Shown here piece by piece: positions 1 to 7,945 of a DNA stretch of 64,000 bases. The DNA lies in assembly GCF_004343705.1 (NCBI RefSeq), contig NZ_SKFH01000002.1, positions 221,341-285,340 of the forward strand. Direction: 5' to 3'. The stretch's first letter is position 1, and the number at the start of each line of letters is the position of its first letter. A program made the position numbers and the translations under genes. Origin of the DNA: Flaviaesturariibacter aridisoli. GTDB lineage: Bacteria > Bacteroidota > Bacteroidia > Chitinophagales > Chitinophagaceae. The notes below the pieces were generated by a model. The model was not told where the DNA came from and searched no databases. It saw nothing but the letters and a program-made list of their open reading frames with translations.

Positions 1-743
1 GTTTCTACTTCCAGGCTACCGAGTATCAGCTTTGCGCCGGCGATGGGGGCGTCGGTGCGGGCGTCGCGCACCTGCACGCGAAGGGCCGTGCCGCGGGTGG
101 CCGCATCCACGATCGTGCGGCTGCGCTGGTAGCCGGCGTAGAAGTCGGGGTGGCTTGTTTTGAAGGGCACCATCAGCTTGTCAAGTTGCTTACGGGCGAA
201 GTCGTTGAGCGCCTCGAGCCGGGCTTCGGCCTTCGCCTCCAGCTGGCGACGCTGCGCCTGTGTTTTGCGCGGCGCCGGGATGGCTTTTTCAAAGGTCTTG
301 ATGGCTGTGTCGAACGCATCCAGCAGGTCGCTGCTGATGCCGTAATCGGCCAGGTTGGCCAGGCGCGTGCGGGCCGCTTCCAGCACGGCGCGGCTCGCTG
401 GCGCCAGGTCGGCTTCACGGATCGCTTTTAGCTTCGACTCGGTCACGTGCATTTGCTGCTCCAGTACCGGATCCTTCTTTCCATTTGCCCATGCGGCCAC
501 CGCCGACGCCACCTGCAGGTGAAAGGTATGTACCGTCTTCCGGTTGCCGGCCTTCGTGAGGGAATCGCCGCCCCCGCTGCCAGCCAGTTCGTCGCGTACC
601 TCCGCCAGCTGCTGTTGCATCAACCGGTACTCACCCGTTGCCTCCAACAGCCTGGCCACAGTCCGGATGGTAGCTTCAGTTGCTTTCAGGAACTCATAAG
701 TGACGCCGTGCGTTTTGACCTGGGCCAATTCATCTTTGTTCAT
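1..743 (-). CDS. Helical family protein with C-terminal regulatory-like domain (partial, family member 1)
   Basis: An open frame runs on the minus strand from an ATG at 743 (a second ATG lies at 749) off the left edge, giving about 247 residues without a stop. The first 220 residues look almost wholly helical and polar, with no signal peptide. They end in the pattern D-F-x3-Y-x3-R-x-I-x-D, shared with the proteins at 23816 and 55670. From about residue 222 the sequence (VQVRDARTDAPIAGAKL) resembles the start of a carboxypeptidase-regulatory-like beta-sandwich, cut by the window edge. The function is unknown. The gene is divergent from the one at 1329, and the 21-bp repeat array at 858-1100 lies between them. 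Codon use matches its neighbours. The existence of the gene is well supported; any role is not. Confidence 0.75.
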   Translation of the reverse strand, partial: MNKDELAQVKTHGVTYEFLKATEATIRTVARLLEATGEYRLMQQQLAEVRDELAGSGGGDSLTKAGNRKTVHTFHLQVASAVAAWANGKKDPVLEQQMHVTESKLKAIREADLAPASRAVLEAARTRLANLADYGISSDLLDAFDTAIKTFEKAIPAPRKTQAQRRQLEAKAEARLEALNDFARKQLDKLMVPFKTSHPDFYAGYQRSRTIVDAATRGTALRVQVRDARTDAPIAGAKLILGSLEVE

Positions 744-857
744 AAACATTGCTTTTATTGTTTAATAAATGAGAGACACAGTCAGTTGGTGCGGGCACAG
801 GTTGGCGTGGTGTTTTCAAGGGTGTTGGTGTCGATACGGCTCATTTTCAACCGGTTG

Positions 858-1100
858 CATTCGCCTCCGGCGATGGGATCATTCGTTCCGATGCACCGGG
901 CTGCCATTCCTGCAGTCCATTTGTTCATTCTGGTGCACGGCATTGCCATTCCTGCAGTCCGTCTGCTCCTTCCGCTGCACCGTGTGCTCATTCCTGTCCA
1001 CCGTCCGGTCATTCCGGTTCACCGTCCGGTCATTCTGCTGTTCCATCCGGTCATTCCGGCGCGCGGAGCAATTATTCCTGCGTTCGGTGTGCTTCTTCTT
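858..1100. repeat. 21-bp periodic array 1
   Basis: From 905 to 1072 the words CATTCC or CATTCT (once CCTTCC) recur at 905, 926, 947, 968, 989, 1010, 1031 and 1052, that is every 21 bp exactly. Looser units lie at 858, 880 and 1073. The first 7-8 bases are best conserved (CATTCCTG or CATTCCGG) and the remainder drifts. It fills most of the 585-bp gap between divergent genes. No promoter or start supports translation. All frames stay open only because 21 is a multiple of three. Confidence 0.85.
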
Positions 1101-1328
1101 TTGAAACGCACACAGATTGCTTCCTATAAAAAAATCGTTTGGAGCATCCGCGCCGGCATTCAGAACAAAGCCAACCATCTTCGGGCGGGATGCAAAGGGG
1201 TATTCAGCAGAGGTTAGATCCTTCTGCGACAGGTTTTGTTGGCTTCTTTAAAATTAAGGTAAATACTGACACTCCAAAGCAGCGCTTTCGCTCTTTTTTT
1301 CGTCTTGATTACAGAGAAACACCCCCGC

Positions 1329-1709
1329 ATGAAACGCAGCACATTTTTACTTCACCGGCACAACGAACACTGGCGCGAACGGCTCCGGCAGTTGCTGCAA
1401 GACCTGCTCCCGGCAGCTACGCGCGAGGTGCTCCTTTCCGGCCGCGTGTGCAACTCCGACGGCGACCCGGTGGCATTCGCCCGCGTAGAAGCAGGTGGCA
1501 CGCCCTACCATACCGAGGCCAACGCGGCCGGCTGTTTCGCCCTCCACGTGCCCGAGGTGCAGTTCCGGAATCCTTTTTCGTTATTCGTCTATGCCGATGG
1601 CTTTGCCCGTTTCGAGCAGCGCATCGAGGCCGCTCCCGGCGAAGCGCTCGAATGCGTGCTCACGCCCGGCACACAGGCTAAGGTGGTCCGCCTCGGCGCC
1701 GCCCGCTGA
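1329..1709 (+). CDS. Small carboxypeptidase-regulatory-like domain protein
   Basis: A 126-residue protein. I take the ATG at 1329 (MKRSTFLLH) rather than the in-frame TTG 24 bases upstream. Residues about 35-110 fit a carboxypeptidase-regulatory-like or transthyretin-type beta-sandwich: GRVCNSDGDPVAFARVEAGG, then a TEANAAGCFAL turn and a FSLFVYADGF strand. Such domains are common at the N-terminus of outer-membrane receptors in Bacteroidota, but here the domain stands alone behind a short charged helix. No signal peptide or membrane segment is visible. It is convergent with the lipoprotein gene that follows, with only 15 bases between the two stop codons. The exact role is unknown. Confidence 0.7.
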   Translation: MKRSTFLLHRHNEHWRERLRQLLQDLLPAATREVLLSGRVCNSDGDPVAFARVEAGGTPYHTEANAAGCFALHVPEVQFRNPFSLFVYADGFARFEQRIEAAPGEALECVLTPGTQAKVVRLGAAR

Positions 1710-1724
1710 TCCTTTCCATCCCCT

Positions 1725-2429
1725 TTATTGCTCGTACAGCGGCAGCGTACGCTCCTGCACCAGGATCGTATCGCCGGCCTGCAACGTTACCGCCACCGCG
1801 GGGTCAAAACGGCCCCAGGCATTGATCAGTCTGCGGCCGCAGCCGTTGCTATTGATCGCAAGCATCATCGTGGGCACGTGGAGCGCGGGGCCTGCCACTT
1901 CGAGGGGGAACACATCGCGGTACTTGCAGTAGGAATTGGAGAAGCTGGATACCGGCATCGCGTAGCAGGCCGAGTCGGAATGATCGAGCGTCACACGGCG
2001 CAGGAGCTGCCCGCAGCGGTCGTCGGGGCTGTTGTAAGAATAGGCGCTGCTGTCGCGGGCCGCCAGCAACAACCGCTCGGGGGTGTGCCGGATGTCGACG
2101 GTTACGGGGGCCTGCCCCTCGAAGAAGATCGTACCCTCCAGGTTATTGATGGTCACTTTGTAGGTAAAGGGCATCGTGGCAGTGCCGGCCCCGGGCAGAA
2201 AGCCCATGCTGGGATCGAGGTTGCCCGCAGTATAGCGGCGTCCATAAGGCCCGGTGACGCTTGTGTCGGTGATCACACTGCCCGCCACGTACATCCTGAG
2301 CGGGCCTACGCTCATGGCCCCGTTGGACTGGTAGGTGCCGTCGAGGTTGCCGGAGTTGCTCTTTTTGCAGGCAAACTGTACCCCGGCGATCAACAACAGG
2401 GTCAGTGCAGGAATACCGAACTTTCTCAT
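1725..2429 (-). CDS. Hypothetical lipoprotein
   Basis: A 234-residue protein with a typical lipoprotein signal: charged MRK, a hydrophobic stretch, then a lipobox-like end with Cys21 followed by KKSNSGN. The mature part is rich in beta-type sequence and contains four further cysteines (CGQLL, SACYAMP, SYCKYRD, GCGRRL) that could form disulphides in the periplasm or at the surface. I recognise no enzymatic motif. It is divergent from a second lipoprotein gene at 2645. The protein is probably anchored in an envelope membrane. The family is not assigned. Confidence 0.7.
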   Translation of the reverse strand: MRKFGIPALTLLLIAGVQFACKKSNSGNLDGTYQSNGAMSVGPLRMYVAGSVITDTSVTGPYGRRYTAGNLDPSMGFLPGAGTATMPFTYKVTINNLEGTIFFEGQAPVTVDIRHTPERLLLAARDSSAYSYNSPDDRCGQLLRRVTLDHSDSACYAMPVSSFSNSYCKYRDVFPLEVAGPALHVPTMMLAINSNGCGRRLINAWGRFDPAVAVTLQAGDTILVQERTLPLYEQ

Positions 2430-2644
2430 GCGTCAGCAATTTGGGGCAAAATACGGGATGAGGTGAAAAGGCCGGGGGTGAAAAACTCGGTAGGCAGCGG
2501 CAGTGATCGTTCGCAGCGGTTGCCGGGAGGAACTTCGTCGGAAACCTGCGACGATTCATCCCCGTATTTCTCCAACTGGCCCGCTTTGGCGAAAGGGGCT
2601 GCAACGGAACGGGCGTTGCGCTTGTCAGAGAGGAAATGCTGATT

Positions 2645-3223
2645 ATGAAAAAGGCCCTTCTCCCCTTCCTCCTCTTTGTGCTCGCATCCTGCACCAAAGA
2701 CCGCGCTGCGGCGCCTGGCGAAGTAACGTTACCCGCTATGCGCATCATCGACCTGAATGATGCGCAGGTACGCTACCAGCAGACCCGAACCGTGGACCTC
2801 AACGCCGATGGCGCTGCCGACCTGCTTTTCAAGCTCCAGCTCGTGGGCGACCCGCTCCTGCAGGTAGACAAGCACCAGTTCTGCGTACAGTCGGGCATCC
2901 AGCGCAACCTCCTGGTGAACGACCAGGATGAAACGACACCCTACGCTGCGTCCGCAACTATCCCGCTGCAACAGGCCGGCTTCGAATGGTACGAGGTCAC
3001 ACAAACGATGCTGGCCGAAAAGGTGATCGGAACGTCGGACGGCTGGTGGGACGGGCTCTGGAAGACGGCACAGCACCGCTACCTGGCCGTGCAGGTGCAG
3101 CAAGGCACCAACCGCTATATGGGTTGGGTGGAGCTGTCCATCGACCAGGCGGGAGAAACGCTCACGCTGCACCGCGCAGCGCTGAATGTATCACCCAATG
3201 TGCCGATCGTGACGGGCTCCTGA
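2645..3223 (+). CDS. Hypothetical lipoprotein
   Basis: A 192-residue protein starting at ATG 2645 (MKKALL). An in-frame ATG nine bases upstream would only add MLI. The signal peptide ends in LASC with Cys16 followed by TKDRAAAP, a clear lipobox. The mature domain has DLNADGAADLLFKLQLVGD near residues 50-70, which resembles the calcium-loop-like DxNxDGxxD pattern found in FG-GAP and dockerin-like proteins, followed by mixed beta sequence. Calcium binding is therefore possible but unproven. It is transcribed away from the lipoprotein at 1725-2429 and ends at a bidirectional terminator shared with ispD. Confidence 0.7.
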   Translation: MKKALLPFLLFVLASCTKDRAAAPGEVTLPAMRIIDLNDAQVRYQQTRTVDLNADGAADLLFKLQLVGDPLLQVDKHQFCVQSGIQRNLLVNDQDETTPYAASATIPLQQAGFEWYEVTQTMLAEKVIGTSDGWWDGLWKTAQHRYLAVQVQQGTNRYMGWVELSIDQAGETLTLHRAALNVSPNVPIVTGS

Positions 3224-3265
3224 GTCGTGAATCGTCAGGCGTCAAGCGTCAAGCGTGAATCGTGA
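3224..3265. repeat. 7-nt periodic tract (GTCGTGA/AGCGTCA words)
   Basis: Six consecutive 7-base units: GTCGTGA, ATCGTCA, GGCGTCA, AGCGTCA, AGCGTGA, ATCGTGA. They begin directly after the lipoprotein stop codon. The tract is the reverse-complement counterpart of the one at 3361-3416. Confidence 0.8.
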
Positions 3266-3316
3266 AATTCCCATAACCGAAACTTCCTGAAAGGATCGGC
3301 GCTAACCTGCCATCAT

Positions 3317-3348
3317 AAAAAAACGGATGCTTCAGCATCCGTTTTTTT
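3317..3348. terminator. Bidirectional intrinsic terminator
   Basis: The stem ACGGATGC/GCATCCGT is flanked by six A on the left and seven T on the right, so it can terminate both the lipoprotein gene from the left and ispD from the right. Confidence 0.9.
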
Positions 3349-3360
3349 CTGTTGCGCATT

Positions 3361-3416
3361 GCGATTGACGATTCACGCCCGACGCCTCACGCCTCACGCC
3401 TGACGATTCACGCCTG
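3361..3416. repeat. 7-nt periodic tract (ACGCCTG/ACGATTC words)
   Basis: Eight 7-base units: GCGATTG, ACGATTC, ACGCCCG, ACGCCTC, ACGCCTC, ACGCCTG, ACGATTC, ACGCCTG. The tract runs into the 3' end of ispD (stop at 3408-3410) and mirrors the inverted tract at 3224-3265 across the terminator. Confidence 0.8.
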
Positions 3417-4082
3417 CCGTTGCCGCAGGATCTCCGCCGCTACCAGTAGATCTACGGGTCGGGTGATCTTGAGGTTGTCCTCTTCACCTTCCACCAGCTG
3501 GATTTTGAGGCCGAAAGATTCCACCACGGTGGCTTCGTCGGTAAAGCGTTCCTTGTAGTCGATGTCGAAGGCGGGGCGGAGGATGCGGCTGTGAAAGGTC
3601 TGGGGTGTTTGCACCAGCACCACGCGGCTGCGCTCGATGGCTTCGTTGTCTTCGCTGCTCAGCAGGCGCACGCTGTCGCGGCAGGGCACCACCGGGATGG
3701 CGCTTCCGTTTTCCAGCGCTTTATCATGGCAACGATGGATCAGGTCTTTCGACAGGAGGCAGCGCACGCCGTCGTGTACGAACACGATGCCATCGCCGTC
3801 GATCAGCTGCAGGCCGTTGCGCACGGAATGGAAGCGGGTTTCACCGCCGGCGGTCACCCGTATGCGGCGGTAGTCGAAGTAAGCGTCGATGATCTCGCGG
3901 CCCATGTCGGTATGATCTTCGGGCAACACCAGCACGATCTCCAGGTCGTCGTAGGCTTCCAGGAATGTTTTAATGGTGTAATACAACACCGGCTTGTCGC
4001 CGAGCAGCAGGAACTGCTTCGGTGTGGAGGAGCCCATGCGGGTGCCGGTGCCACCGGCCACGATGATCGCGTACTTCTTCAT
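3408..4082 (-). CDS. ispD: 2-C-methyl-D-erythritol 4-phosphate cytidylyltransferase
   Basis: A 224-residue cytosolic enzyme that joins CTP and MEP to give CDP-methylerythritol in the non-mevalonate isoprenoid pathway. The nucleotide loop VAGGTGTRMG (residues 8-17) and TPKQFLLL are present, as are FVHDGVR (about 101-107), VLVQTPQTF, the TDEATVVE acidic motif and the NLKITRP segment near the C-terminus. Length and motif order match IspD throughout. A TACCTTCG box, one base from the Bacteroidota -7 consensus, lies about 9 bases upstream of the start. It stands alone between two intergenic regions rich in short repeats. No ispF is visible beside it. Confidence 0.95.
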   Translation of the reverse strand: MKKYAIIVAGGTGTRMGSSTPKQFLLLGDKPVLYYTIKTFLEAYDDLEIVLVLPEDHTDMGREIIDAYFDYRRIRVTAGGETRFHSVRNGLQLIDGDGIVFVHDGVRCLLSKDLIHRCHDKALENGSAIPVVPCRDSVRLLSSEDNEAIERSRVVLVQTPQTFHSRILRPAFDIDYKERFTDEATVVESFGLKIQLVEGEEDNLKITRPVDLLVAAEILRQRQA

Positions 4083-4103
4083 AGAGGGAGCGAAGGTAAA
4101 GAG

Positions 4104-4205
4104 AGTTTGTAGTTTGTAGTTTATAGTTTGTGGTTGCGTGGGGCGCGATTACCATGGCAAAGGCGCTGCCCTGCAGCGCCTTTGAGAACGATAAACTACA
4201 AACTT
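4104..4205. repeat. AGTTTGT heptamer tract, hairpin and inverted partial copy
   Basis: Units AGTTTGT, AGTTTGT, AGTTTAT, AGTTTGT, GGTTGCG occupy 4104-4138. An 11-bp stem AAAGGCGCTGC/GCAGCGCCTTT with loop CCT follows at 4159-4183. Then ATAAACTACAAACT, the reverse complement of the heptamer words, lies at about 4191-4204. The whole resembles a hairpin with repeat arms between the iaaA stop and the ispD start. Confidence 0.7.
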
Positions 4206-4219
4206 TAATCAATTGATTA
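4206..4219. repeat. TAATCAATTGATTA palindrome over the iaaA stop
   Basis: A perfect 14-bp palindrome whose last three bases are the iaaA stop codon. The core TCAATTGA recurs just after the HhH gene (about 18730) and in the long palindrome at 51998-52033. Confidence 0.6.
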
Positions 4220-5164
4220 TTTGTAGATGCCGATCTGCTTCAGCCCTTCGCTGTTGCGCACGCCGCGGTACATACCATCGGAATTGAACAGCAGGGCATG
4301 GTTGCCGCGGGCGTCCACGCCGATCATCCCGCCCTCTCCACCGATGCGCACGAGCTTGTCGTTGACGACGACGTCCATCGCTTCCTGCAGCGAGAGGCCT
4401 TTGTATTCCATCAGGCAGCTCACGTCGTAGGCCGCCACGGCCTTGATGAACAGCTCGCCGTGACCGGTACAGGAGATAGCGCAGGTGGCGTTGCGAGCAT
4501 AGGTGCCGGCGCCGATAATGGGGCTATCGCCGATGCGGCCCCATTGCTTGTTGGTCATACCGCCGGTGGAAGTAGCGGCCGCCACGTTGCCCTGCGCGTC
4601 GCAGGCGACCGCGCCGACGGTGCCGAACTTCTTGTCGGGGTATTCGTCCTTGTATTCGTTGGTGTGGTCGATCAGCACGCGGTCGGTATGCCGCACGCTG
4701 AGCCATTGGTCGTAGCGGGTTTGCGAAAAGAAATAGTGATCGGCCTCAAAGGGAAGGCCCTGCTCCCGGGCAAACTCGAGCGCTCCGTCGCCGCTCAGGA
4801 ACACGTGCTGCGTATCGCGCATCACCCGCTGCGCCAGCACGATCGGGTTGCGCAGGTTGCGGATGCCCGTCACGGCACCGGCGCCGAGCGTGCGGCCGTC
4901 CATCAGGGCGGCATCCATCTCGTGGCGGCCATCCTTGGTGAATACGGATCCGCGGCCGGCATTGAAGAGTATGTGGTCTTCGAGCACCACCGTGGCCGCT
5001 ACCACCGCATCGGTGGCACTGCCCCCCCCGGCCAGCAGCAGGTAGCCGGCGGCCAGGGCCGAATCGAGCGCGGCAACGTATTCCTGTTCCAGCTCCGGGG
5101 TCATGTCCGAGCGCAGGATCGTACCGGCGCCGCCGTGGATGGCAATCGTGAAGGGGTTGTTCAT
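4217..5164 (-). CDS. iaaA: Isoaspartyl peptidase / L-asparaginase (plant-type, Ntn hydrolase)
   Basis: A 315-residue N-terminal-nucleophile hydrolase. The family self-cleaves before a threonine, here Thr182 in KKFGTVGAVA, to give alpha and beta subunits. The precursor starts with the family signature IAIHGGAGTI, and substrate-loop motifs GDSPIIGAGTYA and CTGHGE follow the nucleophile. Such enzymes hydrolyse beta-aspartyl dipeptides and asparagine. No signal peptide is visible, so it is probably cytosolic. Because the window also encodes cyanophycin synthetase and cyanophycinase, it may split the beta-Asp-Arg released from cyanophycin. That link is inference, since the genes are 53 kb apart. 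Symbol by analogy with the E. coli enzyme. Confidence 0.9.
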   Translation of the reverse strand: MNNPFTIAIHGGAGTILRSDMTPELEQEYVAALDSALAAGYLLLAGGGSATDAVVAATVVLEDHILFNAGRGSVFTKDGRHEMDAALMDGRTLGAGAVTGIRNLRNPIVLAQRVMRDTQHVFLSGDGALEFAREQGLPFEADHYFFSQTRYDQWLSVRHTDRVLIDHTNEYKDEYPDKKFGTVGAVACDAQGNVAAATSTGGMTNKQWGRIGDSPIIGAGTYARNATCAISCTGHGELFIKAVAAYDVSCLMEYKGLSLQEAMDVVVNDKLVRIGGEGGMIGVDARGNHALLFNSDGMYRGVRNSEGLKQIGIYK

Positions 5165-5169
5165 GAAGT

Positions 5170-5197
5170 CAAAAGTAAAAATTCAAAAGTCAAAGCC
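5170..5197 (-). promoter_or_regulatory. Possible iaaA -7 element within a heptamer tract
   Basis: CAAAAGT, AAAAATT, CAAAAGT, CAAAGCC follow each other with a 7-nt period. Read on the minus strand, 5177-5170 is TACTTTTG, a match to the Bacteroidota -7 box TAnnTTTG, only six bases before the iaaA ATG. No good -33 TTG is seen, so promoter function is uncertain. Confidence 0.35.
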
Positions 5198-5271
5198 TTG
5201 AGCGGCAACATTCCTACCAGAAACGGTCACGCCGCCTCGCCGTCCATTTTTAATAACCTGCGACCCGCCGG

Positions 5272-6267
5272 CTATTCTTTTCCTAACAGGTGCTCGGTTT
5301 CCGCCAACAATTGCTTGACGTTGATCGCGGCCGTGCCCACGATCTCGCACACGAGCCCGCCGGCGATGTTGGCGATCTCGGCCATGAGCCGCACGTCGCG
5401 GGTAGCGGCATAAACGAGGGCCGCCACGGCAATAACGGTGTCGCCCGCGCCCGATACGTCGGCGATGTTCCGGAAATGCGAAGGGATGAGGTCGTTGTTG
5501 TTGCCCTGCTGGTAGAAGACGCCTTTTTCTGACAGCGTTACGAAGGAGATGGCATGCTGCAGGTGGCGGTAGAGCTCGTGGTGAATATTTTGCAATTGCG
5601 GCCGCGAGGTATCCACGGTCAGCAGGTTGAGTGCTTCACGCACTTCGCCGAGGTTCGGCTTAAAAATGTCGACGCCGCGGTAGGTGAAGAAGTTCTTGCG
5701 CTTCGGGTCCACGGCAGTAAGCACGCCGGCAGCGCGGCAGCCGTCGATCACGTGGCGGATTACGCGCTCGGTGAGTACGCCCTTGTTGTAATCTTCCAGG
5801 ATTACGATATCGGGCCGCACCTCGCTGAGGAAGCGGTCGAAAGACTGCAGGAGGCTGTCTTCATCGGCCGCTACCAGCTCGCGCGTGATCTCGGTGTCGA
5901 GGCGCATCATCTGTTGGTTGCGGCTGATGATGCGGGTCTTGTTGGTCGTAATACGGTCGCGGCTGCGGATGCTGTAGGCCGAGTTGACGCCAAGCCCGCT
6001 GAACAGCTGTACGAGGCGCAGGGCGTCCTCGTCATCGCCGGTTACGGAAAGCACAAAGGCGTTGGCGCCTAGCGCCTGCAGGTTGTAAGCTACGTTGCCG
6101 GCACCGCCGATGCGGAACTCTTTCTTGTCGAGCGACACCACGGGCACGGGCGCCTCCGGCGAGATCCGCTCCACGTGGCCCCACATATACGTATCCAGCA
6201 TCACGTCGCCGATGACGCCCACTTTGAGGGACGGAAAGCGGCTAAAGAGTTCAGCAAAATTGGGCAT
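5272..6267 (-). CDS. rfaE1: D-glycero-beta-D-manno-heptose-7-phosphate kinase
   Basis: A 331-residue PfkB/ribokinase-family sugar kinase that phosphorylates heptose-7-phosphate at C1 in ADP-heptose synthesis for lipopolysaccharide. The N-terminal GVIGDVMLDTYMWG and ERISPEAPVPVV segments are typical of the RfaE/HldE kinase domain, as are FRIGGAGNVAYNL (about residues 51-63) and the catalytic DVSGAGDTV near residue 270. The cytidylyltransferase half found in bifunctional HldE is absent, so this is the single-domain type. Its ATG overlaps the stop of the upstream permease gene by one base (TGATG), so the two are co-transcribed and probably translationally coupled. Confidence 0.92.
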   Translation of the reverse strand: MPNFAELFSRFPSLKVGVIGDVMLDTYMWGHVERISPEAPVPVVSLDKKEFRIGGAGNVAYNLQALGANAFVLSVTGDDEDALRLVQLFSGLGVNSAYSIRSRDRITTNKTRIISRNQQMMRLDTEITRELVAADEDSLLQSFDRFLSEVRPDIVILEDYNKGVLTERVIRHVIDGCRAAGVLTAVDPKRKNFFTYRGVDIFKPNLGEVREALNLLTVDTSRPQLQNIHHELYRHLQHAISFVTLSEKGVFYQQGNNNDLIPSHFRNIADVSGAGDTVIAVAALVYAATRDVRLMAEIANIAGGLVCEIVGTAAINVKQLLAETEHLLGKE

Positions 6268-7763
6268 CAGGCAATTCGTTTTTTGCGCGACAAAGCAACG
6301 AAATAAATCGGGATGCCGATCAGCACGATCCCAAGTCCGTAATAAGGATAGGGCTTCTGGAACATCAGCAGCAGGAGGCAGAACGCAGTGCCCATCAGGA
6401 TGTACAGCAGCGGGAGCACGGGGTAGCCGAATGCTTTATAGGGACGCTCGGCATCGGGCCGCTTGCGGCGCAGGATAAAGATGCCGATGATCGTCAGCAC
6501 ATAAAAGAGCACCACCACGAACGAGACCATGTCGAGCAGCTCGCCGTAGCGGCCGCTGAGACAGAGGAGGCAGGCCATCGCGCACTGGATCCAGAGGGCG
6601 TATTCGGGTACGGCGTGCCGGTTGAGCTCGCCCGTCTGGCGGAAGAACAGGCCGTCCTTTGCCATTGTGTAATACACGCGTGCTCCGGCGAGAATGAGTC
6701 CGTTGTTGCACCCAAAGGTCGACACCATGATGAGAACGGCGAGAATGATGGTACCGATGTCGCCAAAAACGGCGTTCGACACTGAGAGGGCAACGCGATT
6801 GTCCTGCGCGAAGGCCAGGTTGGCTGCGCCCTGTGCGGGTTCGCCGTGAATGCCGATGGGCAACACGGATACGTACATGAGGTTGGCCGATACGTAGATG
6901 AGCGTTACGATGAGCGTACCGAGGAAGAGGCTGAGTCCGATGTTGCGCTGCGGGTTTTTCATTTCCCCGGCGATAAAGGTTACGTTGTTCCAGGCATCCG
7001 ATGAAAAGATGGAACCTACCATCGCGGCCGCAACCGCCCCGAGCGCGGCGACGCCGGTGAGAGCGGTCCAGTCGGTGGAAGCACCGCCGTCGATGCGGCT
7101 CGCGTGACGCTTAATGGTCCAGGCGTCCGTCCAGTTCATATTCCAGATGTCGGATTTCGCAGCGAGGAAACCGAAGACGATCAGGCCAAAGAGTGCCAGC
7201 AGCTTGGCCGACGTGAAGGTGGTCTGGATCAGCTTCCCTCCTTTCACGCCCTTGGTGTTGATGTAGGTAAGGAAGACGATCAGCACGATGCCCACGAGCT
7301 GCGCCGCGGTTATTTTAAAGCCGGCCTCCGCCGAGCCGAGGAGCACGTTGCCGTCGCCGAGGGCAGGCACCAGGTAGCCGAGAAACTTACCAAAGGCCAC
7401 CCCTACCGCGGCAATGGTGCCGGTTTGTATAACGGAGAAAAAACTCCAGCCGTAGAGGAAGCCGATAAAGGGATTATAGGCTTCCCGTAGATACACATAC
7501 TGGCCGCCGGCCTTCGGGAACATGGCGCTGAGCTCGCCGTAGCTAAGGGCCGCAGTGAGGGTCATAAAGCCGGTAATGAGCCAGGCGGCGATCAGCCAGC
7601 CGGTGGAGCCGAGGTCCTTGAGCATATCGGCGCTCACGATAAAGATGCCCGAGCCGATCATCGACCCGGCCACGATCATCGTGCCGTCGAGGAGGCCCAG
7701 GGAACGTTTGAATCCTTTGTCGGTGCTAGCAGCGGCTGGTTTCTCAACAAGCAATTCGGCCAT
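6267..7763 (-). CDS. APC-family amino-acid permease
   Basis: A 498-residue integral membrane protein with about 12-13 hydrophobic segments and the APC signature near the N-terminus (MIVAGSMIGSGIFIVSADM, residues about 29-47). SYGELSAMFPKAGGQYVYLREAYNPFIGFLYGW lies in TM2-3 and SSDAWNNVTFIAGEMKNPQRN in the central conserved loop. It resembles the YfnA/SteT type of serine, threonine or cationic amino-acid carriers; the substrate cannot be read from the sequence. It is the first gene of a two-gene unit with rfaE1, an odd functional pairing. A short soluble lysine-containing N-terminus precedes TM1. Confidence 0.88.
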   Translation of the reverse strand: MAELLVEKPAAASTDKGFKRSLGLLDGTMIVAGSMIGSGIFIVSADMLKDLGSTGWLIAAWLITGFMTLTAALSYGELSAMFPKAGGQYVYLREAYNPFIGFLYGWSFFSVIQTGTIAAVGVAFGKFLGYLVPALGDGNVLLGSAEAGFKITAAQLVGIVLIVFLTYINTKGVKGGKLIQTTFTSAKLLALFGLIVFGFLAAKSDIWNMNWTDAWTIKRHASRIDGGASTDWTALTGVAALGAVAAAMVGSIFSSDAWNNVTFIAGEMKNPQRNIGLSLFLGTLIVTLIYVSANLMYVSVLPIGIHGEPAQGAANLAFAQDNRVALSVSNAVFGDIGTIILAVLIMVSTFGCNNGLILAGARVYYTMAKDGLFFRQTGELNRHAVPEYALWIQCAMACLLCLSGRYGELLDMVSFVVVLFYVLTIIGIFILRRKRPDAERPYKAFGYPVLPLLYILMGTAFCLLLLMFQKPYPYYGLGIVLIGIPIYFVALSRKKRIA

Positions 7764-7859
7764 GGTAGTGATTTGGCGTCAAGATACAAAACCCCGTGGG
7801 GAATCTGCTAGTCGGTTACTCTGTTGGTCTGCGAATACCGAGAACCCCGCTAAATAATA

Positions 7860-7883
7860 AACGGCGCACTAGGATGCGCCGTT
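7860..7883 (-). terminator. Terminator downstream of the OmpH-like gene
   Basis: A 9-bp stem AACGGCGCA/TGCGCCGTT with a 6-base loop. On the minus strand it is followed by a TTATTATTT tail, about 60 bases after the OmpH stop codon. Confidence 0.7.
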
Positions 7884-7945
7884 CACATATCATTTCGAAT
7901 CTGCCCTACTCATTAGCAGAGGTGCAGGTATGGTGTATTTGTAAA

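Noticed and set aside
858..1100. CRISPR array for any of the 21-bp arrays
   Set aside because: There is no alternation of identical repeats with unique spacers, units are contiguous and degenerate, and no cas genes are present.
879..1178. A 99-codon frame translating array 1 as NDRTVNR-type heptapeptides
   Set aside because: All frames are open because the period is a multiple of three; no promoter, no conserved heptapeptide among the three arrays.
447..1217. A 256-codon frame spanning the start of the window gene and array 1
   Set aside because: It reads antisense through family gene 1 and then through the array; no coherent protein.
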